Numbered from the stretch's first letter, positions 41,377 to 52,140 are shown. The stretch is 64,000 nucleotides of DNA from Nonomuraea montanisoli (GCF_013363975.1 NZ_JABWGN010000012.1:242918-306917); one strand, 5' to 3'. Numbers and translations are program-made. Notes: generated by a model not told the origin, from the sequence alone.

Positions 41377-42591
41377 TCAGCGCCGGCCACGGAAGGTCCG
41401 CCGCAGGTCCTCCACCCACGCGTCGGGGATCTCCCACGGGATGAAGTGGCCGCCGCGGTCGTGGGCGGTGAGGTTGACCAGGTTGTACCAGGCCGCCCGG
41501 TCGCTGCCGCGGAAGTGCTCGACGCGACGGTCGGTCGTGACGCCGGGCGGGTTCTCGTGGCCGACGAGGGTGATGCCGGTGGGCGCTTCGACGGCCGGCT
41601 GCCGGGGGTGGGACGGGGTCCAGGGGTAGCGGTTGTTGTTGGCGTAGGTGCGGATCGAGGTGCTGATCGAGTTGGTCACCCAGAAGATCATGGCGTGGGT
41701 GAGCAGGTCGTCCTTGGTGAAGACGGTCTCGATGTCGCCGCCGTTGTCGCTCCAGCTCATCCAGCGTTCCAGGATCCAGGCGAGCATCCCGGCGGGCGAG
41801 TCGGTCAGGCCGTAGGCCAGGGTGCTCGGGGCGAGCACGTGCGCGGCCAGGTGGACGGCGAAGCGCCTGTCCAGCTCGACGATCCTGGCGTGGACGTCGG
41901 CGGGCAGGCCCTCGGGGATGGGCTGGCCGCCGCTGAGGTCCCAGGCCCGGTCGCCGTTGAACAGGGTGAGCTTCTGCCCGGAGCCGATGTGGACGGCGTG
42001 CAGCTCTCCGGCGTACTTGTGGCCGAGCTGCCCGGTGACCAGGGCGCCCACGTCGCAGCCGGCCGCCCCGTACTTCTCGTGGCCGAGGACCTCGGTCATC
42101 AGGGTGTGCCACAGGTCGGCGACCTTCCAGAAGTTCATGTCCGGGCGGCCGGGCAGCGGGCTGGAGAAGCCGAAACCGGGGAAGGAGGGGACGATCACCT
42201 CGAACGCCTCGGCCGGGTCGCCGCCGTGGGCGCCCGGGTCGGCCAGCGGGTCGACGACCTTGGACCAGTGCCAGAACGTCCAGGGCCAGCCGTGCGTGAG
42301 GATCAGCGGTGTCGGGGCGGGGCCCACCCCGGGCCTGCGCATGAAGTGCACCGGCACGCCGTCGATCTCGACGTGGTAGTGCTCGTAGGCGTTGATCGCG
42401 GCTTCGGCCCTGCGCCAGTCGTAGCCGTCGAGCCAGTACTCGACGAGCGGGCGCAGGTAGGTGCGGGGGACGCCGTAGGAGCCGTCCTCGTTGCCCGCGT
42501 CGTCGGGCCAGCGGGTCAGCTCCAGGCGCTTGCGCAGGTCGGCCAGTACCTCGTCGGGCACGTGAATGGGGGTCGGTCGCAGCGGCGACAT
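41377..42591 (-). CDS. Epoxide hydrolase with N-terminal EHN domain
   Basis: A 404-residue protein from ATG 42591. Residues 1-110 are the EHN domain (PIHVPDEVLADLRKRLELTRWP). The hydrolase part has LTHGWPWTFWHW as HGxP oxyanion region, the nucleophile aspartate in GAAGCDVGALVTGQL, and the catalytic histidine in DRGGHFIPWE. It opens epoxides to diols through an aspartyl ester. The gene starts on the last base of the MarR stop (TGATG), so the two are coupled, and MarR may sense the epoxide. Confidence 0.88.
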   Translation of the reverse strand: MSPLRPTPIHVPDEVLADLRKRLELTRWPDDAGNEDGSYGVPRTYLRPLVEYWLDGYDWRRAEAAINAYEHYHVEIDGVPVHFMRRPGVGPAPTPLILTHGWPWTFWHWSKVVDPLADPGAHGGDPAEAFEVIVPSFPGFGFSSPLPGRPDMNFWKVADLWHTLMTEVLGHEKYGAAGCDVGALVTGQLGHKYAGELHAVHIGSGQKLTLFNGDRAWDLSGGQPIPEGLPADVHARIVELDRRFAVHLAAHVLAPSTLAYGLTDSPAGMLAWILERWMSWSDNGGDIETVFTKDDLLTHAMIFWVTNSISTSIRTYANNNRYPWTPSHPRQPAVEAPTGITLVGHENPPGVTTDRRVEHFRGSDRAAWYNLVNLTAHDRGGHFIPWEIPDAWVEDLRRTFRGRR

Positions 42592-43058
42592 CACGGTCCT
42601 TTCTCCTGTTGCCGGCGCCGGTCGACGTCCACCAGGCGCCTGAGGGCAGGCAGGGCCGCCGTGACGGCGGCCCACTCCCCCGGCGTCAGGTGGCCGGCGA
42701 GCTCGGCGAGGTGCGCGACGCGGTCGGCCCGGCGCCCTTCGACGACGGCCGCGCCCGCCGCGGTGAGGTGCACGAGGACGGCACGGCTGTCGGACGGGTC
42801 GGCCCGGCGCTCCACCAGGCCGTCGCGCTGCAGCTTGGTCACCATCTGCGTCATGGCGGGCTGTGTGACCTGCTCGCCGGCGGCCAGCGCGGTCAGCCGC
42901 TGCGGGCCGCGGCCGGCCAGCGTGTGCAGCACCGACAGCGTGGTGAAGCTCAGTCGCTGCACCGACGGCAGCCGGATGAACATCCGGGTGAACTCCTCCA
43001 GCGCCGAGGTCAGGTCGGTGACGCTCACGTCGGCGGCGCGAGCTCGCGGCGTGCTCAT
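42591..43058 (-). CDS. MarR-family regulator
   Basis: A 155-residue protein from ATG 43058. The winged helix is LSVLHTLAGRGPQRLTALAAGEQVTQPAMTQ with the wing DPSDSRAVLVHLTAAG. It is the first gene of the unit with the epoxide hydrolase. An ATAAG-TTG-CTTAT palindrome lies about 100 bases upstream in an unusually AT-rich stretch. Members usually repress their own operon until a phenolic or lipophilic ligand binds. Confidence 0.88.
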   Translation of the reverse strand: MSTPRARAADVSVTDLTSALEEFTRMFIRLPSVQRLSFTTLSVLHTLAGRGPQRLTALAAGEQVTQPAMTQMVTKLQRDGLVERRADPSDSRAVLVHLTAAGAAVVEGRRADRVAHLAELAGHLTPGEWAAVTAALPALRRLVDVDRRRQQEKGP

Positions 43059-43159
43059 CGCGCCCGGCAGGGGGCTCGGCGGGCTGAGCTCGCTGTCACG
43101 GCTCCTCCGTTCCGTTCTTTCCGCGCGTCGGCACGAAGGAGAATGTATCACCAATTTAT

Positions 43160-43172
43160 ATAAGTTGCTTAT
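43160..43172. promoter_or_regulatory. ATAAG-TTG-CTTAT palindrome upstream of MarR
   Basis: A perfect 13-bp inverted repeat in a locally AT-rich stretch between the MarR start (43058) and the end of the sigma-factor gene (43205). Base composition and form match MarR operators. It probably overlaps the promoter of the MarR/epoxide-hydrolase operon. Confidence 0.6.
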
Positions 43173-43204
43173 GACTTTGCGTCCCGACCGTCCCTGACCG
43201 GCGC

Positions 43205-44080
43205 TCAGGGACGGCGCAGACCGCCGAGCTTGTCCGGGTTGACCTGCAGTCGCAGATTCCAAATACGGCCCTCGACCAGGTCGAACGTCAACGCGCCGAC
43301 GGGCACCTCCCCGAAGCCGACCAGCACGCCCAGCTCGCCGTTGATCACAGCCGGCCGCAACACCGCGCCCCTCACCTGCGGCTTGGCCAGCACCCCGAGC
43401 ATCCACCGGCCGACATGGTCGGGCCCGTGCAACGGACGGCGCGCCGCCGTGACCTTGCCGCCCCCGTCGGACCAGGCGGTCACCTCCGGCGCCAGCAGCT
43501 CCATCACCGCGTTCAGGTCGCCGCCCGAGCAGGCCGCGATGAACCGCGCGGTGACAAGCTCCCGCTGCGCCCGGTCGCTGTCGAAGCGCGGCCGGCGCGC
43601 CTGCACGTGCTCGCGGGCGCGATGCGCGATCTGGCGGATCGCCGGCTCGGGCCGCTCCAGGATGCCGGCGATCTCGGCGTGGGAGTAGCCGAAGCTCTCC
43701 CGCAGCAGGAACACCGCGCGTTCAACCGGGCTGAGGCTCTCCAGCACCACCATCAACGCGGTGGAGACGGTATCGGCCACCTCACTCCCCTCAGCGACGT
43801 CGGGCGAGGTCAGCAACGGCTCCGGCAGCCAGGGGCCGACATAGGTCTCCCGCGTCGCCCGCGCGCAGGTGAGCCGGTTCAGCGACAGGTTGGTCACCAT
43901 CCGCACCAGATACGCCCTCGGCCGGCGGACCTCGGCGCGGTCGGCGGCGTTCCACGCCAGCCAGGCGTCCTGCAGCACGTCCTCGGCGTCGGCGACGCTG
44001 CCCAGCAACTGGTAGGCGGTGGCGAACAGCAGCCGCCGATGCTCGAGGTAAGGGTCCGATCCGGGCATCGCGTCCATCAT
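43205..44080 (-). CDS. ECF41-type sigma factor (second copy)
   Basis: A 291-residue sigma factor from ATG 44080 (neighbouring starts at 44077 and GTG 44083). Region 2 is FATAYQLLGSVADAEDVLQDAWLAW; region 4 is LSPVERAVFLLRESFGYSHAEIAGIL. The SnoaL-like extension carries DGGGK and NPDKL as in the copy at 17441. It is encoded 60 bases after the intact oxidoreductase gene, reversing the order seen at 17441-19250. It presumably recognises the promoter at 45385-45411. The extension controls activity in this group. Confidence 0.9.
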   Translation of the reverse strand: MMDAMPGSDPYLEHRRLLFATAYQLLGSVADAEDVLQDAWLAWNAADRAEVRRPRAYLVRMVTNLSLNRLTCARATRETYVGPWLPEPLLTSPDVAEGSEVADTVSTALMVVLESLSPVERAVFLLRESFGYSHAEIAGILERPEPAIRQIAHRAREHVQARRPRFDSDRAQRELVTARFIAACSGGDLNAVMELLAPEVTAWSDGGGKVTAARRPLHGPDHVGRWMLGVLAKPQVRGAVLRPAVINGELGVLVGFGEVPVGALTFDLVEGRIWNLRLQVNPDKLGGLRRP

Positions 44081-44140
44081 CACCCGCTCATCGTCTCGAT
44101 CCGCCGGCCCGCGAACGGCGCCGGGTGCCACCCCGCCCGC

Positions 44141-45322
44141 TCAGAGCGCCGCCTGGTGGAGGGCACGGCCGCCCCTGGAGACGACGGTCGTCACGTGCAT
44201 GCGCCTGCTGAGCCGGTAGGTCAGCAGAGGGCTGCCGCTGACCAGCTCCTTGTAGACGACGGCGGCCCGGCCGGTGAGCCGCAGGCGGGCGGGGGTGTCG
44301 TCGGCGTGCGTGAACTGGACGACCGCGTCGCGCCGTCCCAGGCTGACGGGCTGATGGAAGTAACCGAACCGGAACGGCTCGACGGGCTTGCCGCGCAGCA
44401 GCCGGGCGACGGCGTCGGCGGTGTACTGGGCGGTGGGCAGCCCGCTCTGGCAGGTGCCATGGATCCGTCCCCACGGCATGCGGATCGCCGCCGCGTCGCC
44501 GATCGCGTGCACCTCGGGGTGGGAGATCGACCGCAGCGTCGCGTCGACCAGGATCAGGCCGCGCTCGTCCACCGCGATCCCGGCCTCGGCGGCCAGCGGC
44601 GAGACCCTCACCCCGGCGGTCCACAGGCAGGCGTCGGAGCCGGCCAGCTCACCGCCCTCCAGCTCGACCGCGCCGGGCAGCACCTTGACGACCCTCGCGC
44701 CGGCCCTGACCGTGACACCGAGCCGCTCGAGCGCGCGCATCAGGTACGCGCGGGCCTCGCCGCCCATCATCGTGGCGGGCTCGTCGAGGCTGATCAGGGT
44801 GACCTCCAGCCCGGGGTGGCTCTCGGCGATCTCGGCGGCCGCCTCGATGCCGGTCAGCCCGCCGCCGCACACGGTCACGCTCCCGCCCGCCTCGTCGACC
44901 TCGGCCAGACGGGCGGCGAACCGGGCGGCGCCCCGCGGACTGTCGAGGGTGAACGCGTGCAGGTCGGCGCCCGCAACCGTGCCGGTGTCGGGCGAGCTGC
45001 CCAGCGCGTAGACCAGCGTGTCGTAGTCCAGCCGCGCCGCGCCGCCGTCGATCTCCACCACGCGCCCCCGCGGGTCGATCGCGGTGGCGGCGCCCTTCAC
45101 GAAGCCGACCCCGGTCCCGGCCAGCAGGTCGGGGATGCGGTGCTCGGCCAGCCGCTGCCCGGCGGCGATCTGGTGCAACCGCAGCCGCTCGACGAACCGG
45201 CTCGACGGGTTGACCATCGTGATCCGGACGCCGAGCTTCCGGGTGCGGCGGGCCAGCCTGATCGCGCCGAACATGCCCGTGTAGCCGGCGCCCAGCACGA
45301 CGATACGGCGGTCACTGCGCAT
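44141..45322 (-). CDS. NAD(P)/FAD-dependent oxidoreductase (NDH-2-like), intact
   Basis: A 393-residue flavoprotein. The FAD-binding motif is VVLGAGYTGMFGAIRLARR at residues 9-27, the NAD(P) motif is VTVCGGGLTGIEAAAEIAE near residue 150 and the FAD-contact segment is HPEVHAIGDAA near residue 275. It corresponds to type II NADH dehydrogenase-like proteins that accompany ECF41 sigma factors. It oxidises NAD(P)H and passes electrons to a quinone or unknown acceptor. The promoter region upstream (45323-45480) has an ECF41-like promoter and two inverted repeats. A damaged paralogue is at 18390. Confidence 0.88.
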   Translation of the reverse strand: MRSDRRIVVLGAGYTGMFGAIRLARRTRKLGVRITMVNPSSRFVERLRLHQIAAGQRLAEHRIPDLLAGTGVGFVKGAATAIDPRGRVVEIDGGAARLDYDTLVYALGSSPDTGTVAGADLHAFTLDSPRGAARFAARLAEVDEAGGSVTVCGGGLTGIEAAAEIAESHPGLEVTLISLDEPATMMGGEARAYLMRALERLGVTVRAGARVVKVLPGAVELEGGELAGSDACLWTAGVRVSPLAAEAGIAVDERGLILVDATLRSISHPEVHAIGDAAAIRMPWGRIHGTCQSGLPTAQYTADAVARLLRGKPVEPFRFGYFHQPVSLGRRDAVVQFTHADDTPARLRLTGRAAVVYKELVSGSPLLTYRLSRRMHVTTVVSRGGRALHQAAL

Positions 45323-45344
45323 CGCTTCACACTCCCCTGGTCAG

Positions 45345-45376
45345 GTCACCGGAACGGAACGATGAGGACCGGTGAC
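45345..45376. promoter_or_regulatory. GTCACCGG/CCGGTGAC inverted repeat
   Basis: GTCACCGG at 45345-45352 and CCGGTGAC at 45369-45376 are exact inverted arms with a 16-base spacer. They lie 22-54 bases upstream of the oxidoreductase start, in the expected 5' leader. They could be a regulator site or an RNA hairpin. Confidence 0.5.
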
Positions 45377-45384
45377 GACCATGG

Positions 45385-45411
45385 GACAAACAACCCCGAA
45401 CCAACGTGACA
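45385..45411 (-). promoter_or_regulatory. ECF41-like promoter of the oxidoreductase/sigma operon
   Basis: On the minus strand TGTCACG (45411-45405) is followed after 16 bases by TGTC (45388-45385). Published ECF41 promoters have TGTCACA, a 16-base spacer and CGTC, so the match is 6 of 7 and 3 of 4. The -35 box is part of the palindrome GTGACACGTCAC (45406-45417). It is placed 63 bases before the oxidoreductase start. Confidence 0.55.
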
Positions 45412-45480
45412 CGTCACCCCTGTGAGCCGCATCACACATCCAGCCGGGCACGAGCGACAGCGGCGCCCGAACAGCCCCGC

Positions 45481-45891
45481 CTACGCCTTGACCTCCTGCT
45501 GGAAGCGCACCATGTTGCCCGACGGGTCACGGAAGGCGCAGTCGCGCGGCCCCCACGGCTGGTCGATCGGCTCCTGCAGCACCTCGGCCCCCGACGCCCG
45601 CACCCGCTCGAACGTCGCGTCGAGATCGTCCGCACTGAAGACGATCATCGGCAGGACACCCTTGACGAGCAGCTCCTGCAGCGCGTCGCCGTCGGCCTGA
45701 GGACGACCCGCGTGCGGCTCCGACAGCACGAACTCCGGATCCCGCCGATCCGGGCCGCCGAGCGTCACCCACCGGAACCCGCCGGACGCGACGTCGTTGC
45801 GCACCTCCAGGCCGAGCGCGTCACGGTAGAAACCGAGCGCCTCGTCCACGTCGTTGACGGTGATGTGGCAGTACTTCAGTGAGATGGTCAT
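45481..45891 (-). CDS. VOC-family (glyoxalase/bleomycin-resistance-like) protein
   Basis: A 136-residue protein from ATG 45891 (MTISLKYCHITVNDVDEALG). It has the two beta-alpha-beta-beta-beta halves of the VOC fold; CHITVNDVDEAL gives the first metal-site histidine position and FRDPSGNMVRFQQE the last acidic one. Members are metal enzymes or drug-binding resistance proteins. It follows the AraC gene by 10 bases on the same strand, and a 16-bp motif shared with the uvrA promoter lies 31 bases upstream of its start. Confidence 0.87.
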   Translation of the reverse strand: MTISLKYCHITVNDVDEALGFYRDALGLEVRNDVASGGFRWVTLGGPDRRDPEFVLSEPHAGRPQADGDALQELLVKGVLPMIVFSADDLDATFERVRASGAEVLQEPIDQPWGPRDCAFRDPSGNMVRFQQEVKA

Positions 45892-45901
45892 GCCGCCCAC
45901 G

Positions 45902-46342
45902 TTAGGCGGCCGCGGCCCCGCCCGCTTCTCCGATCCTGCTCGACGACCTGCGTGTCGGCCGCGTCCGCACCTTCGCCACACACGCCGGCATCGCCGCCAC
46001 CGCACTGTGCTCCCGGCGACGGTACGCACTCGGCGTCTCCCCCACCACCTCGGTGAAACGCGAACTGAACGACCCCAGCGACGTACAACCGACCGCCATG
46101 CACGCGTCCGTCACACTCATCCCCCCACGCAGCAACGCCATCGCCCGCTCGATACGCCGCGTCATCAGATAGCTGTACGGCGTCTCCCCATAAGCCGCGC
46201 GAAAGCGCCGCGCGAAATGCGCCGGCGACATCAACGCATGACGCGCCATCGTCGGCACATCGAGCGGCTTGGCATACTCACGGTCGATCAGATCCCGCGC
46301 CCGGCGCAGGTGAGCGAGGTTGGCGAGCTCTTCCGGAGTCAT
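45902..46342 (-). CDS. Small AraC-family regulator
   Basis: A 146-residue protein that is essentially the AraC DNA-binding domain (LDVPTMARHALMSPAHFARRF, then VTDACMAVGCTSLGSFSSRF and GETPSAYRRR) with a short tail. There is no sensor domain. In actinomycetes this type often sits directly before a VOC gene. The DNA encoding its last residues (SSRIGEAG) contains the 16-bp motif at 45923-45938, so the VOC gene may have its own promoter inside this gene. Confidence 0.87.
   Translation of the reverse strand: MTPEELANLAHLRRARDLIDREYAKPLDVPTMARHALMSPAHFARRFRAAYGETPYSYLMTRRIERAMALLRGGMSVTDACMAVGCTSLGSFSSRFTEVVGETPSAYRRREHSAVAAMPACVAKVRTRPTRRSSSRIGEAGGAAAA
45923..45938 (-). promoter_or_regulatory. 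16-bp motif before VOC, shared with uvrA promoter
   Basis: On the minus strand CAGGATCGGAGAAGCG occurs here, 31 bases before the VOC start, and again at 48899-48884, before the uvrA-like gene, in the same orientation. It is a candidate binding site for the AraC protein encoded at 45902-46342. Confidence 0.55.
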
Positions 46343-46408
46343 GGACCGACCCTAGCAACGCCCCCCGACAGAACCCGCCCCCACCTGCGCGCGGACCACC
46401 CCGCACCC

Positions 46409-48814
<2,406 letters not shown>

Positions 48815-48847
48815 CCCTGTTCTCCATCCGTGTCACGGCAACGCGCC

Positions 48848-48862
48848 CCTGAGCCGCTCAGG
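48848..48862. promoter_or_regulatory. CCTGAG-CCG-CTCAGG palindrome
   Basis: A perfect 15-bp inverted repeat 34 bases upstream of the uvrA-like start, between this gene and the divergent sigma factor. It may be an operator or a 5'-leader hairpin. It does not resemble a LexA box. Confidence 0.45.
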
Positions 48863-48883
48863 CTAGCCGCGCCACACCACCCG

Positions 48884-48899
48884 CGCTTCTCCGATCCTG
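48884..48899 (-). promoter_or_regulatory. 16-bp motif before uvrA, shared with VOC promoter
   Basis: Second copy of CAGGATCGGAGAAGCG (minus strand), 70 bases upstream of the uvrA-like start and 95 bases from the divergent sigma-factor start. Bases outside the 16 differ from those of the copy at 45923-45938, so the match is a discrete motif. Confidence 0.55.
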
Positions 48900-48994
48900 A
48901 CCAATCAGAGCGGACGCCGCCCCGGCACCCCCCGCCCGATCACCACACTCACCCCCGACGCGACCCCCACAGTTCCAGGCCCCATGATGGGTCC

Positions 48995-49933
48995 GTGGAC
49001 TTCGAGCCCTACCGCGACGAACTGGTCGCGTACTGCTACCGAATGGTCGGCTCCTTCCACGAGGCCGAAGACCTGGTCCAGGAGACCATGCTGCGAGCCT
49101 GGAAAGCCCGCGACCGGTACGACCACACCCGCGCCTCCCTACGAACCTGGATGTACCGGATCGCCACCAACACCTGCCTGACCGCACTCGACAAACGCAC
49201 ACGGCGCCCCCTGCCCTCCGGACTGGGCACACCCAGCGACGACCCCGGAGCCCCCCTCACCCCCGCCCTCGACATCCCCTGGCTCCAACCGTTCCCCGAC
49301 ACGCGATTCGACCCCGGAACCCGAACCGACATGCGACTCGCCCTCGTCGCCGCGATGCAGAACCTGCCACCACGACAGCGAGCCGTACTCGTGCTCCGCG
49401 ACGTACTCGACTTCACCGCCGCCGAAGTCGCCGCCCAACTCGACACCACCGTCCCGGCCGTCAACAGCGCCCTGCAACGCGCCCGCGCCACCCTCGCGAA
49501 CACACACGGGATCGACGAGATCAGCGAGCCGGACGACCCGAAGGTCCGCGCGACGATCGAGCGGTACGCCCGCGCCTTCGAAGCAGCCGACGTCCCCGCA
49601 CTCGTACGCCTCCTCACCCAGGACGCCATCCTCGAGATGCCGCCCGTGCCCCTGTGGTACCGAGGCAGCCACCACTACGGCCTGTTCATGCGCCGCGTGT
49701 TCGACATGCGCGGCACAGGCTGGGCCGTCGAACACCTCACCGCCAACGGACAGCCCGCACTCGCCGCCTACACCCCCGAGCCCGGCGGCGGGCACCGCCT
49801 GCACACCCTGCAGGTGCTCACGATCACCGGCGGCCTGGTCGCGCGCAACGTCGTCTTCGCCGATCCAGCCGTCTTCAGGGCCTTCGACCTCCCCGAACGA
49901 ATTCCTGCCGGCGACTTCGGCCCCGGGCGATGA
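48995..49933 (+). CDS. ECF sigma factor with SnoaL-like C-terminus (SigX5/SigG-like)
   Basis: A 312-residue protein from GTG 48995 (VDFEPYRDELVAYCYRMVG). Region 2 is GSFHEAEDLVQETMLRAWKA with RASLRTWMYRIATN; region 4 is LPPRQRAVLVLRDVLDFTAAEVAAQL. The last 120 residues are an NTF2-like domain (RYARAFEAADVPALVRLLTQD). A frame open for 3 kb upstream is only the antisense of uvrA. This group differs from ECF41: the DGGGK and NPDKL motifs are absent. It precedes a decayed DHFR-like gene, a pairing (sigma factor then RibD/DHFR-like reductase) that is common in actinomycetes. Confidence 0.88.
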   Translation: MDFEPYRDELVAYCYRMVGSFHEAEDLVQETMLRAWKARDRYDHTRASLRTWMYRIATNTCLTALDKRTRRPLPSGLGTPSDDPGAPLTPALDIPWLQPFPDTRFDPGTRTDMRLALVAAMQNLPPRQRAVLVLRDVLDFTAAEVAAQLDTTVPAVNSALQRARATLANTHGIDEISEPDDPKVRATIERYARAFEAADVPALVRLLTQDAILEMPPVPLWYRGSHHYGLFMRRVFDMRGTGWAVEHLTANGQPALAAYTPEPGGGHRLHTLQVLTITGGLVARNVVFADPAVFRAFDLPERIPAGDFGPGR

Positions 49934-49989
49934 GTTCCGCCGATGCCGCCGGTACGTACGGGTGAGCATCGAGCGAAAGGACATCCATC

Positions 49990-50390
49990 GTGAGCGTCAT
50001 CGTCATCGCCTTCATCACCCTGGACGGGATCGTGTCCGACCCGGACGGCTCCATGGGCACGCCGCGCCGAAGCTGGTCGCCTCCCGCACCCTGACCGACA
50101 CCTCGGCATGGGCGAACTCCGAGGTCATCGACGGCGACCTCACCGACGTCGTCAAGCGCGAGCGGCGTGACGTGATCGTCACCGGCAGCCTGAGCGTCGT
50201 GCGCGCGCTGATGGCCGCGGACCTGATCGACGCGTACCGGCTGCTGACCTTCCCCACGATCCTCGGCACCGGCGAGCGGCTCTTCCCCGCCGGCGCGGCA
50301 CCCGCCCACCTGGAATGCACGTCGGCCGAGCAGATCGGCGCCGCCGTCCTCACCCGCTACGAGAGGACGGCGCCGGTTTCCGGTCGGTGA
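49990..50390 (+). pseudogene. Decayed dihydrofolate-reductase/RibD-like protein
   Basis: From GTG 49990 the frame reads VSVIVIAFITLDGIVSDPDGSM, the start of RibD C-terminal-domain proteins. At about 50060 it shifts frame and runs directly into APKLVASRTLTDTSAWANSEV, leaving out some 55 residues that include the cofactor pocket. The C-terminal part (DVIVTGSLSVVRALMAADLID, then LLTFPTILGTGERLFPAG) is well preserved to 50390. The mixed reading frame and internal loss mark it as a relic. Intact proteins are NADPH-dependent reductases. Confidence 0.82.
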
Positions 50391-50398
50391 TGGGTTGT

Positions 50399-50432
50399 CT
50401 GGGCCGGAACGCGTGTTTGCGTTCCGGCCCAG
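50399..50432. terminator. Strong hairpin between convergent genes
   Basis: CTGGGCCGGAACGC (50399-50412) pairs perfectly with 50419-50432 across a six-base loop (GTGTTT). It lies between the DHFR relic and the convergent MBL hydrolase (stop at 50461), with a CCTTTACATT stretch after it on the plus strand. It can terminate both directions. Confidence 0.82.
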
Positions 50433-50460
50433 CGCCTTTACATTGTAGATTCATAAGCCT

Positions 50461-51387
50461 TCAGCTTTGGTGCTGCTCCGGCAGGTAGCTCTCGGCATGC
50501 GCCCACACCAGCACGTTGGGCAGGTTCTCCCGTTCGAAGAAGGCGAGGACCTCCCGGTCCGAGTGACGCAGGCTGAAGTGGGTCAGCACGAACAGGGTGT
50601 CCGGATGGGCCAGGACGAACGGCCTGAGCTCACTCCACACCGTGTGGCCCACGCGTCGCGCCCGGTCGAGCTCGGCGTCGTCCAGATACGTGCACTCGGT
50701 GACGAGCACCGGATAGTCGAACAGCCCGGGGACGCGCCCCAGCGCGCTGGCGTGCGTGTCCCCCAGGTAGGCGAACAACGGCCGCCGGACCTGCCGGTCG
50801 ACCTCGACGCCCCGCCTGCGCCGGTCGGCGACGAGCCGGCCGAACTCGGCGGCGTCGAGCGTCGCCCTGAGCTCCTCGACCTCCGGCAGCAGGGCTCGCC
50901 GGTTCTCGGCGACGCCGTAGCCCACGCTGGGCACCTTGTGCACGGTCTCGAGCACCCGCACCGTGTGGGAGCCGTTCCTGCCGAAGCGGAACTCCTCCCC
51001 CGGCCGCACCCCGTGCACCCGGGCCCCCGCCGCGAGGGCCGGGTCGTAGGCGGCCACCTGGTTCAGCTCGGTCGTGGCGCGCAGGTACTCGCGCACGTAC
51101 GGCAACGCCTCGCCGGGCACGTAGATGTCGACCCCCGTGGGCCTGGTCGCCAGGTAGTCGAGGTCCTTGGAGTGGTCGAGGTGCGTGTGCGTCAGCAGCA
51201 CCGTGTCGACCTGGCGGCCCTCGGCCAGCCCGGCATCGAGGGCGAGCTTCAGCTCGGGGACGTGGAAGAAGGTCTTGTCGTTGGCGCGCGAGTAGCCGGT
51301 GAGCGTCAGGCGGGCGCCGGGCGTCCGCCACGTCTTCCACTGCCGGAACGGATGCCCGCGCTCCAGGCGCTCGGGACGCGTGATCAT
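50461..51387 (-). CDS. MBL-fold metallo-hydrolase (RNase Z-like)
   Basis: About 308 residues from ATG 51387 (MITRPERLERGHPFRQWKTW). The zinc motif is LLTHTHLDHSKDL, with further metal ligands in YLGDTHAS and LTHFSLRHSD. The last motif and the length suggest a ribonuclease Z-like fold, although the exosite is not evident, and lactonase or phosphodiesterase roles are possible. The start is uncertain: no ribosome site precedes 51387, and the frame is open another 48 codons upstream, where the sequence is not conserved-looking. It ends against a shared terminator. Confidence 0.82.
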   Translation of the reverse strand: MITRPERLERGHPFRQWKTWRTPGARLTLTGYSRANDKTFFHVPELKLALDAGLAEGRQVDTVLLTHTHLDHSKDLDYLATRPTGVDIYVPGEALPYVREYLRATTELNQVAAYDPALAAGARVHGVRPGEEFRFGRNGSHTVRVLETVHKVPSVGYGVAENRRALLPEVEELRATLDAAEFGRLVADRRRRGVEVDRQVRRPLFAYLGDTHASALGRVPGLFDYPVLVTECTYLDDAELDRARRVGHTVWSELRPFVLAHPDTLFVLTHFSLRHSDREVLAFFERENLPNVLVWAHAESYLPEQHQS

Positions 51388-51463
51388 GGTGAGGAGGATA
51401 TCGACGGGCGCAGGACGTCCGCTCGCGTCGAACCACTCCCCCGGCGCGCGGACGGCGTCAGCG

Positions 51464-51544
51464 GCGCTGGAGCGGTTCTTCTTCCTCGATGACGAGGACC
51501 GGAAGGTGATCGCCAAGCGGCGTGACCTCAACGTCCTGGACGGC
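51464..51544 (+). pseudogene. Fragment of a Tn3-type transposase (DUF4158 region)
   Basis: The frame reads LERFFFLDDEDRKVIAKRRD, a close match in pattern to the N-terminal DUF4158 domain of actinobacterial Tn3-family transposases, where it continues with an RLGFALQL-type segment. Here it breaks after about 25 residues into unrelated sequence. It is too short to act. Together with the HTH scrap at 52185 it suggests a lost transposon around the maleylpyruvate-isomerase relic. Confidence 0.55.
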
Positions 51545-51686
51545 GTCAGGTGCCGACCGGGCGCACCGATCAGCTTGTGTGCCGCCGCCTTGGTCCGCCG
51601 CTTCGCAGCCGTGACGGTCTGCTCCCCCGCGGCCCGGAGGCCGCCACGGCGTGGTTGCAGCCGTTGGCGGGAGGCATCGTCACGTC

Positions 51687-52140
51687 CTACTCGGCCGGGT
51701 CCCAGGCACTGAGCTGCTCGAAGATACGTCGGTCGCCGTCGAGCTCCAGGGAGTCGATCGGGATACGGTCGTGCAGGATGAAGACCAGCTCGCCGGCCGT
51801 GCCCCGAGCGGAGAAGAAGGCGGCGGCCGCGTTCGGGCCCTGGCCGGCAGCGGTGGCCGGCATGGTGCCGGCCCCGGGGAGGCGGGCGGTCCGTGCGCCG
51901 TCGGCGGAGAGCGAGAGCCGCCAGGAACGCCCCTCGGAGGCGTGGAAGTCGACGGCAGCGGGCTTGTGCGGCCAGGCACTCGTCGTTGCGACGCAGGTGG
52001 ACAGGAACTCGTCGACACCGTCCAGCAACCGCGATCCGGGCCGGCCTTCCGCAATGCGTCCAGCAGGTGCTCCGTGGACTCCGCCAACCAGGCCAGCAGG
52101 GCCTCGCGCTCCCGAGGCGCAGCCGGGGCGCGGCACCTGT
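51687..52140 (-). pseudogene. Decayed mycothiol-dependent maleylpyruvate isomerase family protein
   Basis: The C-terminal half is preserved on the minus strand: DGVDEFLSTCVATTSAWPHK, then FHASEGRSWRLSLSADGARTARLPGAG and FILHDRIPIDSLELDGDRRIF to the stop at 51687. The upstream part is in another frame (REREALLAWLAESTEHLLDALRKAGPDR) and joins near 52030, with about 50 residues missing. The metal-binding N-terminal DinB-like histidines are absent. Intact members use mycothiol as thiol cofactor. Confidence 0.78.

Noticed and set aside
48830..48900. A LexA (SOS) box before the uvrA-like gene
   Set aside because: The only palindrome there is CCTGAG-CCG-CTCAGG, which does not fit the actinobacterial GAAC-N4-GTTC pattern.
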